Source: Eggerthella sp. CAG:368
GTDB taxonomy: Bacteria; Actinomycetota; Coriobacteriia; Coriobacteriales; Eggerthellaceae
NCBI GenBank assembly: GCA_000434775.1
Contig: FR895490.1
Span: forward strand, 64,340 to 93,061
Length of the DNA: 28,722 bases
Direction: 5' to 3'
The notes beneath the pieces were generated by a model. The model was given only the letters and a program-made list of their open reading frames with translations. It searched no databases and was not told where the DNA came from. Below, one piece after another: positions 8,119 through 14,626 of this stretch. Each line of letters opens with the position of its first letter. The stretch's first letter is position 1. Made by a program: the position numbers and the translations under genes.

Positions 8119-8904
8119 ATGGCTCAAACGGTTGCTGAAATACGTGCGCGTTTACAAGAAGCGGATTATGGGGAGTTTAAGGTTCTTGAGCGTTCCTTGA
8201 AGGCTGATACGCGCAAGGGGGTTCAAACAGCATTGGAGGCTGCGCGAAAAAGGATTGCGGCTGAGCAGCATGAAAAAGAGCGTCTTTTTGGTCTTTATGA
8301 GTTTGAGAAATCTTTCACGGATGGTAAATTGGCGGTTGGTCTTGATGAAGTTGGTCGTGGTCCCCTGGCTGGTCCGCTCACGGTTTCGGGGGTAGTGTTT
8401 CCTTTGAATGCTCCTTTAATCGAAGGTCTTAATGATTCTAAACAAGTTCCTGAGCATAAGAGAGATGCTATTGCCAAGAAGGTGAAAGAGTGTGCTCTTG
8501 CTTGGAGTGTAGTTCATGTTGAGCCTGAGGAAATAGATGCTCTTGGAATGAGTGCTGCTCTCAAAATGGCTTTTACTGAGGCGGTTCGTGCTGTTGAACA
8601 GCAGGGGATTATTCCTGAGGTAATTCTTTTAGACGGTAATCCGCTTCATTTTGATCCTCGTGAAGTAAATATAATCAAGGGAGATTCAAAATGTGCTTCT
8701 ATTGCAGCAGCTTCGTTAGTTGCAAAAACCACGCGTGATGCCGTAATGATTGAATACGATAAGCTCTACCCTGGTTATGACTTTAAGAGTTCTAAGGGTT
8801 ATGGAAGCAAGCGTCATCGTGACGCTATTGAGAAAAAGGGGTTATGTCCTATCCATCGAAAATCCTTCTGTCGGAATTATCTGCAGGAGTCCCTTTTCTC
8901 TTAA
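8119..8904 (+). CDS. rnhB: Ribonuclease HII
   Basis: The enzyme cuts the RNA strand of RNA-DNA hybrids and incises at single ribonucleotides in DNA. The 261-aa product has the DEDD active site: Asp76 and Glu77 in GLDEVGRGPLAGP, Asp172 in LLDGN and Asp189 in IKGDSK, followed by SIAAASLVAKTTRD. The roughly 70-residue N-terminal helical extension before the catalytic domain matches the longer Bacillus-type RNase HII. The start is ATG 8119 with TAGGGAGAG just upstream. A longer frame from 8044 would translate through the terminator hairpin and is rejected. rnhB beside yraN and comM is a common bacterial gene order. Confidence 0.93.
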   Translation: MAQTVAEIRARLQEADYGEFKVLERSLKADTRKGVQTALEAARKRIAAEQHEKERLFGLYEFEKSFTDGKLAVGLDEVGRGPLAGPLTVSGVVFPLNAPLIEGLNDSKQVPEHKRDAIAKKVKECALAWSVVHVEPEEIDALGMSAALKMAFTEAVRAVEQQGIIPEVILLDGNPLHFDPREVNIIKGDSKCASIAAASLVAKTTRDAVMIEYDKLYPGYDFKSSKGYGSKRHRDAIEKKGLCPIHRKSFCRNYLQESLFS

Positions 8905-8952
8905 GGGTGGTTTGCTGCCGTTTTATGCTGGCAGTTTGAAGTACCGTTAGAT

Positions 8953-8980
8953 TTGATTGAAAAACTAATGAGAATGTAAT
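8953..8980 (+). promoter_or_regulatory. Possible promoter upstream of yraN
   Basis: TTGATT (8953-8958) and TGTAAT (8975-8980) are spaced by 16 bp, with 4/6 and 5/6 matches to the vegetative consensus. They lie in the 137-bp gap between rnhB and yraN. This would start the yraN-comM-dprA-trmFO transcript near 8987, just before the hairpin that covers the yraN Shine-Dalgarno. Confidence 0.35.
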
Positions 8981-9007
8981 GAACTAGTTTCGAATTAAAA
9001 ATAGATT

Positions 9008-9039
9008 TTCCTCCTATCTTTTTCTTTTGAAAGGAGGAA
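9008..9039 (+). promoter_or_regulatory. Hairpin sequestering the yraN ribosome binding site
   Basis: TTCCTCCT (9008-9015) is the exact complement of AGGAGGAA (9032-9039), which contains the whole yraN Shine-Dalgarno. The two are separated by a 16-nt pyrimidine-rich loop. The paired form would block initiation at ATG 9042. The pairing is seen directly; a regulatory role (temperature, ligand, small RNA or coupling) is inference. Confidence 0.6.
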
Positions 9040-9041
9040 GT

Positions 9042-9518
9042 ATGAATGATTCCAGTACACCCCAAACAATAGAACAATCGTGTGAGATTAATGGTTCGGT
9101 AGATGAACAGATATGTTCTTCGAACGAAGGTTTCTCTGAGTCTCTTTGCACGCTATCGAAAAAAGAACTTGGACGAAAAGGTGAGCGGGCGGCGGTTCGT
9201 TTTCTTAAGAACAGAGGGTTTGAAATCCTTGAAACTAATTGGGTCTGTTTTGCTGGGGAAGCCGATATCATTGCCCTTGATGGCTCTACGCTTTGCTTTG
9301 TGGAGGTCAAAACTCGGACAGGGGTTCAAAAGGGTTTTCCCTCGGAAGCTGTTAATGCTAAAAAGCGCGATCGGTATGAAAAAATTGCAGCGTGTTATCT
9401 ACAAACCTATCACGAGACGGAGCTATACGTACGTTTTGATGTGATTTCAATTTTGGTGCTGAGCGATAATCATGCGTTCTTGAGGCTTCATACCAATGCC
9501 TTTAGCTGCGATCATTGA
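9042..9518 (+). CDS. yraN: YraN/UPF0102 family nuclease-like protein
   Basis: This is a conserved protein with a Holliday-junction-resolvase-like PD-(D/E)xK fold and no settled function. The 158-aa product has an acidic, serine-rich N-terminal extension (about residues 1-40) before the conserved domain. There, LGRKGERAAVRFLKNRGFEIL, then FAGEADIIALDG and LCFVEVKTRT, give the E-D-(E)xK pattern. KKRDRYEKIAACYL follows. The ATG at 9042 stands 5 bp after an AAGGAGG Shine-Dalgarno; a TTG at 9027 would lie before it and is rejected. It is 8 bp upstream of comM, the usual neighbour, which fits a DNA-processing role. Confidence 0.88.
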   Translation: MNDSSTPQTIEQSCEINGSVDEQICSSNEGFSESLCTLSKKELGRKGERAAVRFLKNRGFEILETNWVCFAGEADIIALDGSTLCFVEVKTRTGVQKGFPSEAVNAKKRDRYEKIAACYLQTYHETELYVRFDVISILVLSDNHAFLRLHTNAFSCDH

Positions 9519-9526
9519 GGTAATTC

Positions 9527-11086
9527 ATGGGTCAGTTATCTTGTGTGGTTTGTAGTGCAACGCTTCGAGGGGTTAAAGCGATTCCTGTTTCGGTTGAGGT
9601 TATTATTACGAGTGGCATTCCCTCATTTTCTATTGTGGGAATGCCCGATGTCGCAATTCAAGAATCGCGTGAACGGGTACGGGCAGCAATTAAGGCAAGT
9701 GGCTTTTCTATGCCTTCTGACAAAATTGTAGTTAATCTTGCTCCTGGGTCTTTGAAAAAACGCGGGTCAGGTTTCGATTTGCCAATTGCTCTGGGAATTC
9801 TTGTCGCCACGAAGCAAATCTCATCTATCCATATAGAAAATACGCTTGTTACAGGGGAACTATCACTTGTGGGGCAGGCACGGGCAACAGAAGGGCTTTT
9901 AGCTTTTCAGTATTGCGCGAAGGATTTAGGTTTAAGGCTTTTGTGCGGAACTCCCGAAGAATCGGTGGTTTTGTTTTCTGAAAGAGAGTTTTCGGTAATA
10001 GATCACCTTTCTCAGGCGCGAAGAACTGAACTTCCCATTGCAACAAAAGCTCATTCCGCTTGGAAAAATACCGCAAATGATTTTGCAGAGGTTCGAGGGC
10101 ATGAAATCACTAAGCGGGCCCTCCAAATTGCAGCAGCAGGCAATCATGGTGTGTTAATGGTTGGACCACCTGGTTCAGGAAAAACAATGTTGGCACGTTG
10201 CTTTGCAGGAATACTTCCACCTTTAACTGAAGAACAATGTTGTGAGTCAGCTCTTATTCATTCGGTGGCAGGAGAATCGGTTATTCCGCTGCTTTCAGGG
10301 GTTAGTCCATTTAGAGATCCTCACCATAGTTGCACACAAGCGGGATTGTTGGGAGGAGGAAATCCTGTTAGACCGGGGGAGGCATCGCTTGCTCATAATG
10401 GCGTGTTGTTCCTTGACGAACTCGCGGAGTTTAAAAGTTCAGTTTTGCAGGGACTTCGTCAACCCTTAGAGGAAGGCATTATTCGAATTAATAGAGCCGA
10501 TGGGCTATATGAATTTCCTGCGCGCTTCACTCTTATTGCAGCAACGAACCCCTGTCCTTGTGGATATTACGGTGATCCTGATAACGAGTGTCATTGTAGT
10601 GAACTTCAAATAAGAAACTATCAAAACAGAATCGGGGGGCCTTTGCTTGATCGTATTGATATCAGAGTTGAAGTATGGAGTTCTTCGGGGACGGAATTGA
10701 TGGGAAGAGGAAATGCGCTCGGTACTCACGAGTTGCGAGAAGGGGTTTTGAGTGCGCGGGAATTTTCTCAGTGGCGACAAAGTCATTTCTTCCAGGAGAA
10801 GCCCAATTCAAAGAGTCAGTCACTTTTGATAAATGAGGAAACACCCAAAAACAGTAAAGCCTCTTCAAGAACATTTTCTTCGGTGCTTGAATCGTGTCGA
10901 TTTGAGGGAACGACATTAGAATTTCTAACTTCACTCATTCAGCGTCAGAAGCTCAATGCTCGTTCAGTTGTAAAAACGCTTTTGGTGGCTCGTACGGTTG
11001 CCGACCTTGATCAAAAAGAGCGGGTGGGGATTGAGCATCTTTCCGAAGCGTATACCCTGCGATTTCAGGGGGAATTGTTGAAATGA
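9527..11086 (+). CDS. comM: ComM/YifB family Mg-chelatase-like AAA+ ATPase
   Basis: This is a hexameric AAA+ helicase family; ComM promotes branch migration during natural transformation in Vibrio. The 519-aa product has an N-terminal Lon-protease-like fold (IPSFSIVGMPDVAIQESRERVRAAI, KIVVNLAPGSLKKRGSGFDLPIALG). Then come Walker A GPPGSGKT at residues 213-220, Walker B VLFLDE at about 293-298 and the C-terminal Mg-chelatase domain. The conserved AATNPCPCGYYGD...CHCS cysteine segment and LLDRIDIRVEV are present. GAGGT precedes the ATG. Its stop overlaps the dprA start (ATGA at 11083-11086), so the two competence-related genes are translationally coupled. Confidence 0.93.
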   Translation: MGQLSCVVCSATLRGVKAIPVSVEVIITSGIPSFSIVGMPDVAIQESRERVRAAIKASGFSMPSDKIVVNLAPGSLKKRGSGFDLPIALGILVATKQISSIHIENTLVTGELSLVGQARATEGLLAFQYCAKDLGLRLLCGTPEESVVLFSEREFSVIDHLSQARRTELPIATKAHSAWKNTANDFAEVRGHEITKRALQIAAAGNHGVLMVGPPGSGKTMLARCFAGILPPLTEEQCCESALIHSVAGESVIPLLSGVSPFRDPHHSCTQAGLLGGGNPVRPGEASLAHNGVLFLDELAEFKSSVLQGLRQPLEEGIIRINRADGLYEFPARFTLIAATNPCPCGYYGDPDNECHCSELQIRNYQNRIGGPLLDRIDIRVEVWSSSGTELMGRGNALGTHELREGVLSAREFSQWRQSHFFQEKPNSKSQSLLINEETPKNSKASSRTFSSVLESCRFEGTTLEFLTSLIQRQKLNARSVVKTLLVARTVADLDQKERVGIEHLSEAYTLRFQGELLK

Positions 11087-12060
11087 TGAGTAAGGGCGAA
11101 AACAAAAAACGCTATTGTAAAGAGAGCGAAGAGGAGCTTAAAAAGGCCTATCGGGAAAACCCACGGCCTGAACTAACGGGAGAGCGTTGGGAAATATCGT
11201 ATGGAGAAGAAGGGTATCCTGAAAAGCTTCTTTTTGTCAAAGATCCCCCAAAATGTCTGTATGGGATTGGAAATATCCAGGCGCTTTCTGATGGTCTTGC
11301 GATTGTTGGTGCGCGCAGGGCTACTCCCTATGGACTTGCAATAGCTAAGAAGTTTTCATATTTAGCAGCTTCCAAAGGAATAACCATTGTTTCAGGAGGG
11401 GCCATGGGCTGCGATTCTCAAGCTCATAAAAGCGCTCTTGAGGCTAATGGAACAACCGTTGCGGTTTTAGGTGGTGGATGCGATCAGCTGTACCCCAAGA
11501 AAAATAAAGCTCTTTTTCAGGAAATAGTAAATAAGGGCGGAGCGGTTGTTTCTGAGCATTTCTGGTCATTTCCTCCTTTGCCGTATCAGTTTAGGGCGCG
11601 CAACAGGATAATTGCTGGTCTTTCGCGCGCGACGCTTATCGTCGAGGCGGGCTTACCTTCAGGGACGTTTTCAACGGCAGATGAGGCTCTGGAAGCAGGA
11701 AGAGAAGTTTTGGCTGTTCCGGGAGCAATAACCTCACCAACTTCGCAAGGATCAAACAGGCTTATTTTTCAGGGGGCAACGCCTATAGTTGACGAAGAGA
11801 GTTTTTTAGATGTCATAGGAGCTCTTTTTGGTTCACTGTATATGAAAGAATCCCAACAGAAAAAAGTCAATGAAGACGATCAGCTTTTGAAGGTTTTATT
11901 AGCAGAACCCCTTCGTTTAGAAGAGCTGTATAATCTTGATCTCAAACCACAGGGACCTTACAACTTGCAAACTTGGATAATGGTTCACCTTACCGAACTT
12001 GAACGGGATGGGCTTATTGCAAGGTTTCCTGATGGAAGGTATGGGCCTGCTCGTGTGTGA
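11083..12060 (+). CDS. dprA: DNA-processing protein DprA (Smf)
   Basis: The protein binds incoming single-stranded DNA and loads RecA during natural transformation. The 325-aa product has the extended Rossmann fold of the family: IVGARRATPYG (about 74-84), VSGGAMGCDSQAH (103-115), TVAVLGGGCDQLYPKKN, FRARNRIIAGLSRATLIVEA (170-189) and GREVLAVPG. A C-terminal winged helix (about 265-325) follows. The common SGxARGID motif reads SGGAMGCD here. The first 35 residues are charged and poorly conserved. ATG 11083 overlaps the comM stop by 4 bp; ATG 11086 in frame is an alternative start. With comM it hints at competence, though no uptake genes are visible here. Confidence 0.93.
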   Translation: MMSKGENKKRYCKESEEELKKAYRENPRPELTGERWEISYGEEGYPEKLLFVKDPPKCLYGIGNIQALSDGLAIVGARRATPYGLAIAKKFSYLAASKGITIVSGGAMGCDSQAHKSALEANGTTVAVLGGGCDQLYPKKNKALFQEIVNKGGAVVSEHFWSFPPLPYQFRARNRIIAGLSRATLIVEAGLPSGTFSTADEALEAGREVLAVPGAITSPTSQGSNRLIFQGATPIVDEESFLDVIGALFGSLYMKESQQKKVNEDDQLLKVLLAEPLRLEELYNLDLKPQGPYNLQTWIMVHLTELERDGLIARFPDGRYGPARV

Positions 12061-12077
12061 TGATATAAGGTAGATGC

Positions 12078-13472
12078 ATGAAAAAAAGAATTGACATAAT
12101 CGGCGCTGGTCTTGCGGGTAGCGAGGCTGCTCTTCAACTTGCGCGTCATGGATTTTCAGTTCGTCTGTTTGAGATGCGTCCTTTCAAAGATACCGTAGTG
12201 CATAAGACGTCAAACTGCGCGGAGCTTGTTTGTTCTAATTCCTTAAAATCGCTTAATCCTGAAAGTGCTGCGGGAATGATCAAACGGGAGTTGTCGAAAA
12301 TGGGCTCTGTTGTGTTGGGATGCGCCTATAAAGCGCAGGTTCCCGCAGGTGGAGCTCTTGCGGTTGATCGTGAAGCTTTTTCTTCTTTGGTAACTCAAAC
12401 AATCCGGGATGAAAAGAATATCGAGTTTGTAATTGCTGAAGTGGTAGCGCTCGATACTGATGGCGCTTTGTGGGTTGTCGACGATGCTCATAAAGAAGCC
12501 TATCGTTTTGATGATCCTGCTGATGCTGTTCTTATTTCTTCTGGCCCCCTTACCTCAGATGAGCTTGCTCATTCTCTCGGCGAAATAACAGGTACCGAAC
12601 AACTTGCGTTTTATGATGCTGCAGCACCTATTGTCTTGGCTGATTCGCTGGATAGGAATCGCGTTTTTTCCCAGAGTCGCTATGCTAACGAAGGGGAAGG
12701 GGATTATCTCAACGCACCCTTTTCAAAGGAAGAATACGAACACTTTATTGAAGAGCTTATTGGTGCTGAATGTGTTATAAAGAAAAATTTTGAAACAAAG
12801 GATCTTTTTCAGGCATGTCAACCTGTTGAGGAAATTGCACGGCGTGGCTTTGATGCTCCCCGCTACGGAGCACTTAAGCCCGTGGGTTTAATTGATCCTC
12901 ATACGCAAAAACGACCTTGGGCTGTTGTGCAGCTTCGGGCAGAAGATAAGCATAAGCAAAGCTATAACTTAGTTGGTTTTCAAACGAACCTAACCTTTTC
13001 AGAGCAAAAGCGCGTTTTTCGCATGATTCCTGGACTCGAAAATGCTGAGTTTGCCCGCTTTGGGGTAATGCACAGAAATACCTTTATTAATGCTCCACAA
13101 CTCCTTGATAGTTCACTTCGCTTAAAACACTCTTCTAAGGTAGCAGTGCCAGTGTTTATTGCTGGTCAGTTAGGGGGAACAGAAGGGTATTGTGAAGCAA
13201 TCGCTTCTGGGCTTGTATCGAGTGTAGGTATTGCTTCTTGTTTGTTGGGTTATCAGTTTGAGTCTCTTCCGGTAGAAACCGCCTTTGGGGCATTGCTTGC
13301 TTACGCAACGGCAGAAGAAACGCTTGAGTATCAACCTATGCATGTCAATTTTGGCATCATGCCTCCTTTTGAAAAACGCATCAAAAATAAAAAGGAGCGC
13401 TATGCTGCGTATGCCGCAAGGGGAGAAAAAGCTCTTGATGCGTATCTTGAGCGCAATAAGACACTTTTCTAA
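12078..13472 (+). CDS. trmFO: tRNA (uracil-54-C5)-methyltransferase, folate- and FAD-dependent
   Basis: The enzyme makes ribothymidine at position 54 of the tRNA T-loop, using methylenetetrahydrofolate and FADH2. In the 464-aa product the N-terminal FAD site is IDIIGAGLAGSEAALQLA (5-22). The two catalytic cysteines align as Cys52 (CAELVCSNSLKS) and Cys247 (FQACQPVEEIARRG). PAGGALAVDRE, YGALKPVGL and IAGQLGGTEGYCEAIASG are further family blocks, and the C-terminal MHVNFGIMPPF and RIKNKKERYAAYAARG are typical. It is slightly longer than the usual 435-450 aa. It follows dprA by 17 bp, where a TATAAG lies 8 nt before the ATG and overlaps an AAGG Shine-Dalgarno. The enzyme is unusual for an actinobacterium. 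Confidence 0.93.
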   Translation: MKKRIDIIGAGLAGSEAALQLARHGFSVRLFEMRPFKDTVVHKTSNCAELVCSNSLKSLNPESAAGMIKRELSKMGSVVLGCAYKAQVPAGGALAVDREAFSSLVTQTIRDEKNIEFVIAEVVALDTDGALWVVDDAHKEAYRFDDPADAVLISSGPLTSDELAHSLGEITGTEQLAFYDAAAPIVLADSLDRNRVFSQSRYANEGEGDYLNAPFSKEEYEHFIEELIGAECVIKKNFETKDLFQACQPVEEIARRGFDAPRYGALKPVGLIDPHTQKRPWAVVQLRAEDKHKQSYNLVGFQTNLTFSEQKRVFRMIPGLENAEFARFGVMHRNTFINAPQLLDSSLRLKHSSKVAVPVFIAGQLGGTEGYCEAIASGLVSSVGIASCLLGYQFESLPVETAFGALLAYATAEETLEYQPMHVNFGIMPPFEKRIKNKKERYAAYAARGEKALDAYLERNKTLF

Positions 13473-13493
13473 CTATGGGAGCGCCGGTTTTGT

Positions 13494-14504
13494 ATGATCG
13501 AATCTTCGCAAGAAAAAACCAAGCAAAACAAAGAAGAAAGCAAAAATGTTCAAGCTGAGGCTTTGTTTAACCAGGGTTTTGCCGTTCCTGATAAAGCGTA
13601 TGAGGCATTAGTACGTAAATTCTGCCTTTCTCTTCAGGTTGAACAGCATGCTTCAGAACATACTATTCGTGCCTACCAAAGCGATACGAGATCGTTTTTG
13701 CGATGGTGCCTGAAAGAAGACATTGACCCTTTTGTTGTTAACCATAAACAGATTCGTCTCTATCTGGGTGAACTTGATATGGCTCGCTATTCAAGAAGAA
13801 CTATCAACCGACATTTAAGTTCTCTTAAGGGGTTTTACCAGTGGATGATCATTGCTCATTACTGTGAATCGAATCCTGCTGCTGTTTTGCAGGGAGCGAA
13901 GCAGGGAAGAACACTCCCACGTGTGTTGTCTCAGAAGGAGATCGAAGCACTTTTTTCGGTGTATTCCGATGAGGGTGTTGCTCAAACCTTGCCTTTTGAA
14001 GAGCGTATTCGTAATCAGGCGCTTATTGAGTTTCTGTATGCCTGTGGTGCGCGTGTTTCTGAGGCATCGGGATTACTTGTTAAAAACATTGACTATAAGC
14101 AATCGCTCGTAAAGGTTTTAGGTAAAGGTGGGAAAGAGCGCTTTATCCCAATGCATGATCTTGCCAACAAGGCACTGTATCGTTATCAAACGCAAGCACG
14201 CCCAGTGTTTCTCAACGATGCGTACTCTGAGCATTTCTTTTTGTCTTCGCATGGGAAACCTTTAAGCACCAATGCTATTCGGGGAATCTTTAAAAAGGCC
14301 CTGCGCCTTGCCGGGCTTGATGAAACGCTTTCTCCCCATGCGCTACGTCATACGTTTGCAACTGATCTTCTTTCGGGTGGTGCAGATTTACGAAGCGTTC
14401 AGGAGATGCTTGGACATTCGAGTTTGTCTACCACGCAAATGTACACGCATCTTTCACCAGAGCATTTGAAGAAAGAGCATCATTTAGCTCATCCCCGTGG
14501 GTGA
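13494..14504 (+). CDS. xerC: Site-specific tyrosine recombinase XerC/XerD
   Basis: This recombinase resolves chromosome dimers at dif during division. The 336-aa product has an N-terminal core-binding SAM-like domain (about 38-130; SEHTIRAYQSDTRSFLRWC) and a catalytic domain. The active-site residues are Arg187 (ACGARVSEASG), a lysine in GKGGKERF (211-216), His282 and Arg285 (PHALRHTFATDLL), His308 (MLGHSS) and Tyr317 (QMYTHLSPEHL). The first 37 residues are a charged, lysine- and glutamate-rich extension. The ATG has only a distant GGGAG, so the start is less sure. Its place after trmFO matches xerC (codV) in Firmicutes, but XerD cannot be excluded. Confidence 0.9.
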   Translation: MIESSQEKTKQNKEESKNVQAEALFNQGFAVPDKAYEALVRKFCLSLQVEQHASEHTIRAYQSDTRSFLRWCLKEDIDPFVVNHKQIRLYLGELDMARYSRRTINRHLSSLKGFYQWMIIAHYCESNPAAVLQGAKQGRTLPRVLSQKEIEALFSVYSDEGVAQTLPFEERIRNQALIEFLYACGARVSEASGLLVKNIDYKQSLVKVLGKGGKERFIPMHDLANKALYRYQTQARPVFLNDAYSEHFFLSSHGKPLSTNAIRGIFKKALRLAGLDETLSPHALRHTFATDLLSGGADLRSVQEMLGHSSLSTTQMYTHLSPEHLKKEHHLAHPRG

Positions 14505-14577
14505 ATCCTATTCTGCGCTACAATACAGGTTTGCTAATTAATCATTTTTCCGCAAGAGGATTTTTCAATCTGTTTGA

Positions 14578-14605
14578 GTATTTAGGGTGACGTCAGTCAA
14601 AATAC
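14578..14605. promoter_or_regulatory. Nested palindromes before uvrA, possible operator
   Basis: The 8-bp palindrome TGACGTCA (14588-14595) lies inside a perfect 6-bp inverted repeat, GTATTT (14578-14583) and AAATAC (14600-14605). A poor promoter (TTGAGT 14574-14579, CAAAAT 14598-14603, 18-bp spacing) would place the palindrome between -35 and -10. It does not resemble the known actinobacterial or E. coli LexA box. Operator function is inferred. Confidence 0.4.
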
Positions 14606-14626
14606 CCCGCGATGAGGAGAACAAAG

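Noticed and set aside
8915..8934. CTGCC/GGCAG hairpin after rnhB as a terminator
   Set aside because: The stem is only 5 bp with a 10-nt loop and no proper T-tract follows.
14505..14626. LexA (SOS) box before uvrA
   Set aside because: Neither a GAAC-N4-GTTC nor a CTG-N10-CAG type box is present. TGACGTCA is a different palindrome.
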